A DNA stretch of 64,000 nucleotides from Merdimonas faecis (GCF_001754075.1 NZ_MIEH01000006.1:62001-126000), one strand, 5' to 3'; counted from the stretch's first letter, positions 33,069 through 40,916 are shown. Numbers and translations are program-made. Notes: generated by a model from the sequence alone, not told the origin.

Positions 33069-33097
33069 ACCATACCCATTTTTCACTTATTTGTCAA
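33069..33097 (-). promoter_or_regulatory. Promoter of the peptide-use operon
   Basis: On the minus strand a perfect TTGACA (33092-33097) and TATGGT (33069-33074) are 17 bases apart, about 70 bases before the aminopeptidase start. Confidence 0.7.
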
Positions 33098-33337
33098 TGC
33101 CGGACATTTATTTTTCACACTTTTTATGCAATATATACAATATCAGCTTTTCATTGATTAAATAAGATCAATGCCGTTTTTTTCAGAAACATTATATTTA
33201 CTACACTTTTTCGTACTTTAGTCTATAAGTGCAACGATATGCTATTTCTCTTTTTTTGTGAAATTTTTTATCCAAGAATCTCTTGACATTTTTGAACAGG
33301 GAAGGATGATAATTTTTCCACAAATCCCCGGATACAG
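33098..33337. other. AT-rich intergenic region with a possible plus-strand promoter
   Basis: No gene is seen. A plus-strand TTGACA at 33283-33288 is followed after 18-19 bases by TGATAAT, and the next feature downstream is the rpsR terminator hairpin about 30 bases on. A short RNA is conceivable but unsupported otherwise. Confidence 0.35.
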
Positions 33338-33382
33338 AAAAAAGCCTTTAAATGCCGGATCTCCAGCACCTAAAGGCTTTTC
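33338..33382 (-). terminator. Terminator of the rpsF-ssb-rpsR operon
   Basis: AAAAGCCTTTA and TAAAGGCTTTT pair around a 20-base loop; on the minus strand the stem is followed by TTTTTTC. It lies about 30 bases after the rpsR stop. Confidence 0.8.
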
Positions 33383-33410
33383 GCTCATTTACTTATACAA
33401 ACTAAATCAA

Positions 33411-33677
33411 TTACTCCTGTACGTACGGCATCAGAGCAATGTGACGAGCTCTCTTAATAGCAACAGTCAGCGCTCTCTGATGTTTTGCACAGTTTCCTGT
33501 GATTCTTCTCGGAAGGATCTTTCCTCTTTCAGAGATGTATTTTCTTAATTTTGCTACATCCTTGTAATCGATCTCGTTGTTCTCTTTACCACAGAATACA
33601 CAAACTTTTTTTCTTCTGCGTCCGCCTGGTCTTCTCTTGAATCCGCCTTCCGGACGAGCTGCTTTATCGTAAGCCAT
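33411..33677 (-). CDS. rpsR: Small-subunit ribosomal protein bS18
   Basis: An 88-residue 30S protein that pairs with bS6. [20 protein letters not shown] is followed by [19 protein letters not shown], which retains zinc-type cysteines (CVFC), and by [19 protein letters not shown], the family core. The ATG at 33677 has AAGGAG; an earlier start at 33701 has none. Third gene of the conserved rpsF-ssb-rpsR operon. The 90-base spacer before it holds a GTTCTGCC/GGCAGAAC hairpin. Confidence 0.98.
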   Translation of the reverse strand: MAYDKAARPEGGFKRRPGGRRRKKVCVFCGKENNEIDYKDVAKLRKYISERGKILPRRITGNCAKHQRALTVAIKRARHIALMPYVQE

Positions 33678-33794
33678 GATTCGACTCTCCTTTCTTTTCA
33701 TACGATGAAGTTCTGCCTCACCAAGTTCGGCAGAACGGCCCTTTCACTAAATCCGCGCGTGCCTTACGGCTCCCGCTCATTAAGTGTTCGGTGC

Positions 33795-34250
33795 CTAGTT
33801 AAATGGTAATTCCTCATCAATTCCATCTGGAATATTCATGAAGCCGTCACCCGCATCAGAAACTGGCGCCGGAGCCGGTGAAGGGGCCGCCGCATGGAAG
33901 CTTCCTGCATTTGCGTCACTGACAGATTTGCTCTCAGCAAACTCCTGATCCTCTACGACTACATCCGTCGTGTAGACCTTCTGTCCATCTCTGTTGGTAT
34001 AACTTCCTGTCTGGATTCTTCCGGTCACGATGATCTTCAGACCCTGACGGAAATATTTCTCTGCGAACTCAGCACTGCGTCCAAATGCAACGCATCCGAT
34101 GAAGTCCGCACTCTGGTCTCCGTCGCCATTGCGGCGAAATCTTCTGTCCACCGCAAGGGTATATCTTGCCACCGCTGTCGGATTATCTCCCTGTGAATAC
34201 CGGATTTCCGGGTCTCTGGTTAAGCGTCCCATCAAAATTACTTTATTCAT
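33795..34250 (-). CDS. ssb: Single-stranded DNA-binding protein
   Basis: A 151-residue OB-fold protein that coats ssDNA in replication and repair. MNKVILMGRLTRDPEIRYSQ is the family start. FIGCVAFGRSAEFAEKYFRQ and GLKIIVTGRIQTGSYTNRDG follow. The linker is rich in P, A and S, and the acidic tip ends DGIDEELPFN, a good match to the D-D-L/I-P-F partner-binding tail. It sits between rpsF and rpsR. Confidence 0.98.
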   Translation of the reverse strand: MNKVILMGRLTRDPEIRYSQGDNPTAVARYTLAVDRRFRRNGDGDQSADFIGCVAFGRSAEFAEKYFRQGLKIIVTGRIQTGSYTNRDGQKVYTTDVVVEDQEFAESKSVSDANAGSFHAAAPSPAPAPVSDAGDGFMNIPDGIDEELPFN

Positions 34251-34270
34251 ATCTTACCTCTACTTCCTGC

Positions 34271-34558
34271 TTATGCTTCCTGTCTAACGCATAAATATCT
34301 GATCACGTTATCCATGATGCGAATTCTCTGCTCGATTTCGCCTGGAGTCGTAGCATCAGACTCGAAGTGGATGAAATAGTAGTATGCTTCTTTCATCTTC
34401 TGAATTTCGTAAGCTAATTTCTTCTTACCCCATTCATCGACGTCAGAGATCTGGCCACCGAAACGCTCTACTAAAGCTTTTACCTTCTCGATTACCTGTG
34501 CTCTCTCGTCATCTTCGATTTTTGCACTGACAACAACAGCTAATTCGTACTTATTCAT
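34271..34558 (-). CDS. rpsF: Small-subunit ribosomal protein bS6
   Basis: A 95-residue 30S protein that binds as a dimer with bS18. It reads MNKYELAVVVSAKIEDDERA, then VERFGGQISDVDEWGKKKLA and YEIQKMKEAYYYFIHFES, with the usual length and no long acidic tail. First gene of the operon, with a 100-base leader that could carry the S6:S18-binding autoregulatory RNA. A good AGGAGG precedes the ATG. Confidence 0.98.
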   Translation of the reverse strand: MNKYELAVVVSAKIEDDERAQVIEKVKALVERFGGQISDVDEWGKKKLAYEIQKMKEAYYYFIHFESDATTPGEIEQRIRIMDNVIRYLCVRQEA

Positions 34559-34564
34559 GTCGTC

Positions 34565-34691
34565 TTTGCACCTCCTTCTGGTCTTTTGGCCCCCTCATGC
34601 TTTGAGGGAGCAAGGGTATCCGCCGGTATTTTCCCGACAGATTTCACGTATCACGGTTTAACATGATATCATATTTTAGTGCCTGTTTCAA
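34565..34691 (-). promoter_or_regulatory. rpsF promoter and leader, candidate S6:S18 RNA
   Basis: On the minus strand TTGAAA (34686-34691) and TATCAT (34663-34668) are 17 bases apart. The following leader contains ATACCGGCGGATACC and then a CCCTC/GAGGG hairpin before the AGGAGG. S6:S18-regulated leaders are known to use a bulged CCG beside a stem, so the segment is a candidate; the fold was judged by eye only. Confidence 0.55.
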
Positions 34692-34882
34692 GCCTTTTTC
34701 TTTAAATCTTTCGTGTTTTTCTCTACAATCCGACGTGCGATCATAATCTGATGTCCGCACCCCAGACACTTCAGGCGAAAGTCTGCCCCCACTCTTAAGA
34801 TCTCCCACTCTTTGCTTCCGCAGGGATGTGGTTTTTTCAGAGTTACGACATCCCCCACTTCATATACATATTCCTTTTTCAT
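34688..34882 (-). CDS. DUF951 family small protein
   Basis: A 64-residue Firmicutes protein of unknown function: MKKEYVYEVGDVVTLKKPHP, CGSKEWEILRVGADFRLKC and LGCGHQIMIARRIVEK. Two cysteines (LKCLGCGHQ) resemble half of a metal knuckle, with another in PHPCGS. The start overlaps the sortase stop as TGATG. Its 3' end contains the -35 box of the rpsF promoter. DUF951 genes commonly lie beside rpsF or ychF, which supports the call. Confidence 0.9.
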   Translation of the reverse strand: MKKEYVYEVGDVVTLKKPHPCGSKEWEILRVGADFRLKCLGCGHQIMIARRIVEKNTKDLKKKA

Positions 34883-35679
34883 CACTGGTTCAGGTTCACC
34901 TCACTCTCCTTTACTCCGCGCACCACAAATCTGTGCTCGTCACTGGCGCTGGTACAGGTGGACAGGGTAACGATGGTGTCCTCTGTCGTCACCTCCACCC
35001 CCGTATCATATAAGGAAATTTCCTTTGTCATATCAAGGAACGCCTGATAATCTTCATCCGACGCAAAAGAAGTCAGATAGGTATCCGACGTATCCTCTAC
35101 CTGCCCCACTGAATAAATGTGATAGGTAATCTCCCTTCCATCCGGCGTATAGATATAAAAATAAGGATTGCTCTCCCAGAAGGACTGATCCTCATAGTCC
35201 TGCAGGTGCCGGAACATGGATCCATCCTTCATGCGGTGTCCGTAAACGATGGAATTGCGGTCCGAAAAATCCGGGCTGTTCCCGGCATTCAGGAAAATCG
35301 CTCCCAGAGTATTCTCATTCGCCGAAAATGTCTTGTGCAGATATTCCTCATTATCCTCTCCCTGAACGATCGGATAATTGATGATCGCGGGCTCCGGTGA
35401 AAACCTGATCCATCCAATGGTATCCGGATTAACCGCCAGAAGCTCGTCAAAATTAACTCTGAACCCCTCCGGTTCGTCATCGCCGCCACTGCTTTCAATG
35501 GCCAGGTCACGAATCTCTTCATATTCGTTCCTGCCGTCCATATATCCCTTGATGATTCCAAACAGCTGATAAGCCGAGACCGCAAAAACGATCAGAGCCA
35601 GCACCAGAATCATGTTTAATATAAGATTGCTTTTCTTTTTTTCTCTTTTTCTTCCCCTGTGATATTTTTTTCTTGCCAT
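34882..35679 (-). CDS. srtB: Class B sortase
   Basis: A membrane cysteine transpeptidase that joins surface proteins to the cell wall. The 265 residues have a very basic N-terminus, one membrane anchor at about 20-44, and the catalytic set H148 (IVYGHRMKDGSMF), C242 (TLSTCTS) and R250 (EHRFVVRG). The insert helix before the last strands is typical of class B. No gene with a recognisable sorting motif lies next to it, so it probably acts as a housekeeping sortase for distant substrates (inference). It is coupled to the DUF951 gene downstream. Confidence 0.93.
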   Translation of the reverse strand: MARKKYHRGRKREKKKSNLILNMILVLALIVFAVSAYQLFGIIKGYMDGRNEYEEIRDLAIESSGGDDEPEGFRVNFDELLAVNPDTIGWIRFSPEPAIINYPIVQGEDNEEYLHKTFSANENTLGAIFLNAGNSPDFSDRNSIVYGHRMKDGSMFRHLQDYEDQSFWESNPYFYIYTPDGREITYHIYSVGQVEDTSDTYLTSFASDEDYQAFLDMTKEISLYDTGVEVTTEDTIVTLSTCTSASDEHRFVVRGVKESEVNLNQ

Positions 35680-35689
35680 TCCGCTTTTT

Positions 35690-36976
35690 CTAACCCTTCT
35701 GCTCCATGATCTCTACGATCGTCTTTTCTGTCCCGGTCATTCCCGGAGACGCGATCAGTCCCATATACCGCATGGTATCCTCCGGAGTCCGCCCATTGAT
35801 GCCATGGATCTCTTCGATGCTGACTCCCTGAAGCGCCAGGTCCACCGCCCGGAATGCCGCGTCCACCGCTACAATCCCCTTCATAGCGCAGCCGTGGTTG
35901 CCTCCGTCACAGATCATGCCGGTAAGGCCGCTTGCCATGTTACGGATCACCCGTTCTATCGCCTTCTCATCTCCGCCCTTCATAAAAGCAAGACCGCAGG
36001 CCATTCCCGTGCCCGCCGCTATGCCGCAGCCGCAAAAGGCCGACAGCTTTCCCGAATACTCTTTGATATACATCGTGATCAGATAGCTAAGCGCAGCCGC
36101 CCGAAGAAGCATTTCTTCCGGAAGCTCCTCTACCTGCTGACAGGCATACAGAGGCATCGTCGCAATGATCCCATGAGCTCCACTTCCGGTAATACTCATG
36201 GCAGGCCGGCTAAGCCCCAGCACCCTTGCCTCGATTGCTCCATTACAGAGCAGCTGGGCTGTCTTCAGACAGTCCCCGGAGATCCTCTCTCCGCCATTTT
36301 CTCTGAGCAGCTGCCCGGCGATCACTGCCCTTCCTGATTCCAGACCTTCCTCCAGAAGCTCAAGATTCATGGAAAACGCTTCCTGTATGAATCTGATTTC
36401 CTCTTCCGGAACCTTCTTAATATATGTAAAAATCTCATGTAACGTATATTTATGGATCTTTGGAACTTCCTCTCTCTCTTCTCCCCGGACTTTCCCCCGC
36501 GCCGTCTCTTCCGCACTCCAGATACGTACGCCGTTCTTCTCAATCTCCGTAATATTGGTATGACTTCCACGGATACGCACTGTACAAGTGTCCTGCTCCG
36601 TCTCCACCACGGCGTCGATAGTGATCTCTGAGCCGATATGATCCAGCACAGCCTCCACCATGCCCTGCTCCACCATCCGGGCCGCCTGCTCGTCATCCTC
36701 TCTGGTGATATCCTCCAGAGACTGAAGCCCTTTATCCGCATTTGCCGCCACAGCGCCCAGAGCCGCCGCATACAGATTCCCAAATCTGGCGGAACCCGGG
36801 ATCCCGCAGGTAAAGGCATTTTTATACATTCCGGAATTCAGCGCCACCTTCACATGCTTGACCTCTCCGGATGTATGCTTCTTTGCACTGGCTACAGCAA
36901 ATGCAATAGCTCCAGGCTCCGTCACGCCAAGCGCCGGCTTCATATCCTCCCGGATCAGTCTGGTCAGTTCTTCCAT
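35690..36976 (-). CDS. cyuA: L-cysteine desulfidase (CyuA / UPF0597 family)
   Basis: An Fe-S dehydratase of 428 residues that breaks L-cysteine to pyruvate, ammonia and hydrogen sulfide. It has the family N-terminus LGVTEPGAIAFAVASA, then SGMYKNAFTCGIPGS and SITGSGAHGIIATMPL. The cluster cysteines are in FCGCGIAAGTGMACG, and MICDGGNHGCAMKG follows. The ATG at 36976 follows AAAGGCGGGGG; the longer frame upstream runs through the promoter region. It lies 10 bp from the sortase gene. Its upstream region carries repeated extended -10 boxes and hairpins. Confidence 0.92.
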   Translation of the reverse strand: MEELTRLIREDMKPALGVTEPGAIAFAVASAKKHTSGEVKHVKVALNSGMYKNAFTCGIPGSARFGNLYAAALGAVAANADKGLQSLEDITREDDEQAARMVEQGMVEAVLDHIGSEITIDAVVETEQDTCTVRIRGSHTNITEIEKNGVRIWSAEETARGKVRGEEREEVPKIHKYTLHEIFTYIKKVPEEEIRFIQEAFSMNLELLEEGLESGRAVIAGQLLRENGGERISGDCLKTAQLLCNGAIEARVLGLSRPAMSITGSGAHGIIATMPLYACQQVEELPEEMLLRAAALSYLITMYIKEYSGKLSAFCGCGIAAGTGMACGLAFMKGGDEKAIERVIRNMASGLTGMICDGGNHGCAMKGIVAVDAAFRAVDLALQGVSIEEIHGINGRTPEDTMRYMGLIASPGMTGTEKTIVEIMEQKG

Positions 36977-37013
36977 CTTTCCCCCGCCTTTCCTAAAATT
37001 CCTAATGCTTTCA

Positions 37014-37161
37014 TGTGCAATCATTATACCACGTGCACAGGGAAGGAAGCGACGCGTAAGCGGCATTTACTTCCCAAGCCGTGGATTGTTGGTATAATCC
37101 CTGCGCAGCAGGGCGGGCCGGCCTGCCGGCCCGGATCGCACCTGTGCGATCATTATACCAC
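37014..37161. repeat. Compound palindromic region with repeated extended -10 boxes upstream of cyuA
   Basis: TGTGCAATCATTATACCAC (37014-37032) recurs with one change at 37143-37161; read on the minus strand both contain TGGTATAAT. A plus-strand TTGGTATAAT lies at 37089-37098. Between them stand three hairpins in a row: CCCTGC/GCAGGG (37099-37113), GGGCCGGC/GCCGGCCC (37115-37132) and ATCGCAC/GTGCGAT (37135-37150). Confidence 0.8.
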
Positions 37162-37294
37162 ATCCCCACCGGGAAAAAAACTTTATATATTTTTTATCGC
37201 CAGTTTATTGACTTTCCCCCTGCAAGCCTTATGATTAGACGTATAAGACAACCGGGATACGTCCCTCAAAGATTATTTAGGAGTGTGAGATTCT

Positions 37295-37690
37295 TTGAAA
37301 GAAAAAATAATGCGTTTTATGTACGGGAGATACGGTATGGACTCCCTCGGAAAATGTTTAGTCATCGTCGGCCTGATAGCCATGCTGACTGCCGGATGGA
37401 CTGACAGTCTGGTGCTGGTCACCCTGTCCTGGGCCTTAATCATCTATGCCTATTTCCGCATGTTTTCCCGGAACATCTATAAACGTTCCGCAGAAAACCA
37501 ATGGTATCTGGATAAAACCTATAAACTGCGTCTCTTCTTCGCCCGACAGAAAAACATGATGCAGCAGCGCAAGACCCATCACATCTACAAATGTCCGGTC
37601 TGCAAACAAAAAATCCGGATCCCCCGCGGGAAGGGACGTATCGAGATCCGCTGTCCAAAATGCAACGCCACATTTATTAAAAAAAGTTAA
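37295..37690 (+). CDS. Small membrane protein with C-terminal zinc ribbon
   Basis: A 131-residue protein. Two membrane segments (about 22-38 and 40-56; VIVGLIAMLTAGW, LVLVTLSWALIIYAYF) are followed by a basic helix and a C-terminal zinc ribbon with ligands in YKCPVCKQKIRIPRGKG and IRCPKCNATF. The TTG at 37295 has AGGAGTG ten bases upstream. I know no function; the layout suggests a membrane-anchored nucleic-acid- or protein-binding module. It is 17 bp upstream of the flavodoxin gene and probably in the same operon. Confidence 0.7.
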   Translation: MKEKIMRFMYGRYGMDSLGKCLVIVGLIAMLTAGWTDSLVLVTLSWALIIYAYFRMFSRNIYKRSAENQWYLDKTYKLRLFFARQKNMMQQRKTHHIYKCPVCKQKIRIPRGKGRIEIRCPKCNATFIKKS

Positions 37691-37707
37691 AGAAAGGAAG
37701 CATTATA

Positions 37708-38226
37708 ATGTTAGATTATCTTGTCCTTTATCAAAGCGAATCCGGCAACACCAAAAAGATTGCCGCCACTATTTTTGCCCATCTGCCCGGAACATCTAAA
37801 GATTTAATTGATATACACACCGACAAACACATTCCTGAAGCAAAAATTTATTTCATTGGTTTTTGTGTTCACCGCGGTACCTGCAGCATGGAAATCAGTG
37901 ATTTTCTCAGCGGACTCTCCCAGAAGCAGATTGCCCTGTTTGCTACCTGCGGCATGGGAAATTCGCCGGACTATTACCACACCATTGAAAAAAATGTCAG
38001 TGCCTGGATTGAAAACGACAACAGATATCTTGGCGCTTTCCTATGCCAGGGGAAAATGCCCCAGAAAGTCCGCCAGAAATATGAATCCATGCGTACAGCC
38101 GAAAACGCCGCTCAGATGGATATGTTCATCCACAATTTTGACGAAGCGCTGACCCACCCGGACAGTCTGGACGAAGAACACGCAAAAGTGTTTGTAAATA
38201 AAATGCTGGAGCTGGCAGAGGCTTAA
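37708..38226 (+). CDS. Flavodoxin-like protein
   Basis: A 172-residue FMN-binding electron-transfer protein family member. The phosphate-binding loop is YQSESGNTKKIAATIF (about 8-23); FCVHRGTCSMEISDFLSGL and ALFATCGMGNSPDYYH give the two isoalloxazine loops. There is no signal peptide. Relatives of this size include accessory flavodoxins of anaerobic reductases such as BilS, but no reductase partner gene is adjacent, so the redox partner is unknown. AAAGGAAG precedes the ATG. Confidence 0.85.
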   Translation: MLDYLVLYQSESGNTKKIAATIFAHLPGTSKDLIDIHTDKHIPEAKIYFIGFCVHRGTCSMEISDFLSGLSQKQIALFATCGMGNSPDYYHTIEKNVSAWIENDNRYLGAFLCQGKMPQKVRQKYESMRTAENAAQMDMFIHNFDEALTHPDSLDEEHAKVFVNKMLELAEA

Positions 38227-38232
38227 TGCCTC

Positions 38233-39171
38233 TTACTGCCAGATCCAGCAAAGTCCGTTATAAAAGTATTCCATTGCATAATCTCCATTGCGGGTTCCAC
38301 CCTCCTGTTCCAGGAAGTATAGATTCCCTTCTTTTTCACTATTGGCATATCGAAAGGTCCCATCCTCCACATCCGCCGTCAGGCTTCCGCTGGAAGGCAG
38401 AAAATATCGGAAATCGTCCAGACAGTACTGGAACGTCCGCCAGGTAGCCACCGATCCCATGGAAAATCCACAAAACGCCCGGTGATCTCTGGAAGCACGA
38501 ATCCCCTCAGCCGTGGTATCCTCGGCATATGTGCTGTAAGTACCTTCCACCGCCGGAATCAGATCACCCAGCAGCTCATTGTGATAATTCTCCGTCAGCC
38601 GGAGCGCCAGCGAATAACTGGAGCTGTCCGATTCACTCTCATTATTATAGGTAGGACACACCACGATCATGGGACGGATTTTTCCATCCGCAATCCCGTT
38701 ATCCAGAACATTTTTAAATTCGTTCGGCCTCTCCGGCGTTCCCAGATAAGTCGTTTCATTACTCCACCCGCCATGCATCAGATAAAACACATTATACTGT
38801 TCATCTTCCGAATAGCCGTAAGGCAGGTACACGATCGCCCTCTTTTTCAGTACCTGATCCTGTTCTTCATAGGACATAGATTCATAGGTATCATAGGTCA
38901 GCTCCACCAGGGTTCCCGGAGAATCTGACTCTTCAAAATATTCCCGGGGAATCTGCGCCAGTTCTTCCGGAAGTGATGCATTTGTCACAGTTTCTCCATC
39001 TGTCATATCTGCCGCCTCCTCTGCCGTTTCTGTCTGTCCCGCCTGTTCCGAGCTGCCTGCTCCGCCGGTTTCCTCCGTCTGTGTTTCACGGCCGCTCCTC
39101 TCTTCCTGCCCGCAGCCTGCTGCAAGGGCAGTCACCGCCAGCATAACTGCCAGTAATTTATATCTCTTCAC
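38233..39171 (-). CDS. Degenerate CE1-type esterase lipoprotein
   Basis: The signal peptide VKRYKLLAVMLAVTALAAGC places the lipidated cysteine near position 20; an acidic linker follows. The alpha/beta-hydrolase domain has KRAIVYLPYGYSEDEQYNV, FYLMHGG and the nucleophile elbow GFSMGS. In related CE1/feruloyl esterases about 50 residues with the catalytic Asp follow, and the His lies in a GGTH-type motif close to the end. Here the protein jumps from SSGSLTADVEDGTFRYANS to GGTRNGDYAMEYFYNG, so the Asp region is absent and the His is an Arg. It therefore looks inactive or changed in role. The GTG at 39171 is preferred (GGAGG upstream); ATG 39189 is the alternative. Confidence 0.78.
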   Translation of the reverse strand: MKRYKLLAVMLAVTALAAGCGQEERSGRETQTEETGGAGSSEQAGQTETAEEAADMTDGETVTNASLPEELAQIPREYFEESDSPGTLVELTYDTYESMSYEEQDQVLKKRAIVYLPYGYSEDEQYNVFYLMHGGWSNETTYLGTPERPNEFKNVLDNGIADGKIRPMIVVCPTYNNESESDSSSYSLALRLTENYHNELLGDLIPAVEGTYSTYAEDTTAEGIRASRDHRAFCGFSMGSVATWRTFQYCLDDFRYFLPSSGSLTADVEDGTFRYANSEKEGNLYFLEQEGGTRNGDYAMEYFYNGLCWIWQ

Positions 39172-39379
39172 CGCACCAGCCACCTCCATCTGTTTTGCTG
39201 CTTCTTACATTTCCGGTTCCATTATAATTGAGAATATTCCGCAGCAGAAGCTATGGATTGGTTACGGAGTAAAAACCTGCAGGTTTGGCCCCGACTGGGC
39301 ACTATCTACCCGCAGGTCTTGACAAGACTCCTTTTTCAGCGCATTCTTTACTTAAGAATAAACGTTGGAGGTGTTCTGC

Positions 39380-40048
39380 ATGACAGAAATGGTACTGTTA
39401 GATGATCCCAGGATCCGTCAGGTGGACTGCGAAAACCGTCCGGAAAAGATGGTCTCCATGCGGGGGATCCACAAAAACATTCTCATCGACGAAACCAGGA
39501 GCCATATCGAAAACGACTCTCCTTTCTTCTGCTATATGCGAAAAGACGCAGCTCTTCGGCTTGTCCGCGCAGCCGAAAAGCTTCCGGAAGGCTGGCAGTT
39601 CCTGATCAAAGAAATTTACCGCTCTCCGGCCCAGCAGAGAAAATGTTTTAATGATTACTATGAAGAATGTCAGAAGAATTATCCGGAATTAGAAAAAGAA
39701 GAACTCTACGGAATGACCTGTCAGTTTGTCGCCCCCGTGGAAGTGGCCGGTCATGCCACCGGAGGCGCCATTGATCTGACTCTCATGAAAGCCGGAAAAG
39801 AAGTTGATATGGGAACTGAATACAACGACGAACCGTCCCCTCCGGAATACCGGACCTATTTTTCCTGTGACACCATCTCCGAAGAAGCCGCCGGGAACCG
39901 TCGTCTCCTGGCACAGCTCCTTACAGAGGAGGGTTTTGTCAATTATCCCTCGGAATGGTGGCACTGGTCCTATGGTGACAGATACTGGGGATTTGTGAGA
40001 AACTGTCCCTCTCTCTATGCACCGATGGAAGAAAATATGATTACATAG
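39380..40048 (+). CDS. D-alanyl-D-alanine dipeptidase (VanX/DdpX-like, M15D)
   Basis: A zinc dipeptidase of 222 residues that cuts D-Ala-D-Ala. The family set is complete: R81 in EIYRSPAQQ, zinc ligands H125 and D132 in GHATGGAIDLTL, catalytic E192 and zinc ligand H195 in SEWWHWSYGD. There is no signal peptide, so it acts in the cytoplasm like VanX. No vanHA-type genes are near, which argues for peptidoglycan turnover or nutrient salvage more than glycopeptide resistance. The ATG at 39380 has GGAGGTG eight bases upstream; the frame opens 15 bases earlier without a site. Confidence 0.9.
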   Translation: MTEMVLLDDPRIRQVDCENRPEKMVSMRGIHKNILIDETRSHIENDSPFFCYMRKDAALRLVRAAEKLPEGWQFLIKEIYRSPAQQRKCFNDYYEECQKNYPELEKEELYGMTCQFVAPVEVAGHATGGAIDLTLMKAGKEVDMGTEYNDEPSPPEYRTYFSCDTISEEAAGNRRLLAQLLTEEGFVNYPSEWWHWSYGDRYWGFVRNCPSLYAPMEENMIT

Positions 40049-40054
40049 ATTTTT

Positions 40055-40423
40055 CTATTTTAATCCCTTTGTCAGCGGGATCAGGCACAAAAGCAGGATG
40101 ATCCCCACAAGCCCGACCACGACCCCAACGATCATATTACTCCACACCATTGTCAGGCACATGCCAACACCAAGCACAAGTGCACCTGCAATCCCAAGAA
40201 GTGTGATGCCGATGGTCTTTGCGGACAGGTGGATCGGGCTTTTCTTCTCCATCTTCCTCCACACCAGCACCATGACCAGCAGCACCACGAGCCCCATCAC
40301 GCCCATGATAATCCCCTGGTTAAATGCGTTCCACTCGGGGATCAGCGCCATACACATCCCCAGCGCAAATAAAATTCCGCCAACTGTTCCTAAGATCATT
40401 GCTACAAAACTACTTTTCTTCAT
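40055..40423 (-). CDS. Four-pass membrane protein of unknown function
   Basis: A 122-residue hydrophobic protein with four membrane segments at about 7-27, 36-56, 70-90 and 95-115, arranged as two similar halves (ILGTVGGILFALGMCM and LLGIAGALVLGVGMCLTM both end in a G-M-C motif), which suggests an internal duplication. I do not recognise the family. It lies two bases after the stop of the GGYKKIEEG repeat protein gene, so the two are one operon. Function unknown. Confidence 0.72.
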   Translation of the reverse strand: MKKSSFVAMILGTVGGILFALGMCMALIPEWNAFNQGIIMGVMGLVVLLVMVLVWRKMEKKSPIHLSAKTIGITLLGIAGALVLGVGMCLTMVWSNMIVGVVVGLVGIILLLCLIPLTKGLK

Positions 40424-40425
40424 GA

Positions 40426-40689
40426 TTATTTCCTCACCTTTCTCTCTATTCTTGCCTCGTATCTTTTCTGCTGCTCTGCAGCCAGCCTCATCTTTGCTTC
40501 CTCCACAGACTCTCCGTCCTTTGTCAGGAACTCATCTACGAAAGAATCCGATATCTTTGTAAAGCCGCCGACTGCTCCCTCTTCAATCTTTTTATACCCG
40601 CCAACCACGCCTTCCTCGATTTTTTTATAACCGCCTGTCACTTTTTTGGCAATCTTCTCGTTGGCTTTTACCAGTTTTGATTTCGCCAT
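40426..40689 (-). CDS. Small basic protein with tandem GGYKKIEEG repeats
   Basis: An 87-residue soluble protein. An 11-residue unit occurs three times: TGGYKKIEEGV, VGGYKKIEEGA and VGGFTKISDSF (about 18-50). A charged helix rich in E, A, R and K closes the protein. No signal peptide. Similar small repeat proteins are common but uncharacterised in Lachnospiraceae. It is upstream of and coupled to the four-pass membrane protein. The ATG follows AAGGAG. Confidence 0.72.
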   Translation of the reverse strand: MAKSKLVKANEKIAKKVTGGYKKIEEGVVGGYKKIEEGAVGGFTKISDSFVDEFLTKDGESVEEAKMRLAAEQQKRYEARIERKVRK

Positions 40690-40800
40690 GTTTTTTCTCC
40701 TTTCGCTTTGTTCTGATAGCAGGATAGCCCTCCTTTATTTACAAAGCATTTCGGTTTTGTTTCTGAAAGATTAATTACTTCAATTTTTTCATAAATATAG

Positions 40801-40842
40801 CAAAAATGCCACGCAACCCTCTAATCCGATGATTGCGCGGCA
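40801..40842 (-). terminator. Terminator downstream of the Phd-type antitoxin gene
   Basis: TGCCACGCAA and TTGCGCGGCA pair with one mismatch; on the minus strand a TTTTTG run follows. The remaining bases between 40690 and 40916 are AT-rich with nothing else visible. Confidence 0.7.
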
Positions 40843-40916
40843 CTCCCTTTCCATGTTCGCCCCTTATCTCTACATTTTATATATCATGCTTTTCCCTGCG
40901 CCTGTCTGCTTGTTTG

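Noticed and set aside
37708-38226. Assignment of the flavodoxin as BilS of a bilirubin-reductase operon
   Set aside because: The size fits, but no BilR-type reductase gene is adjacent, so only a general flavodoxin call is supported.
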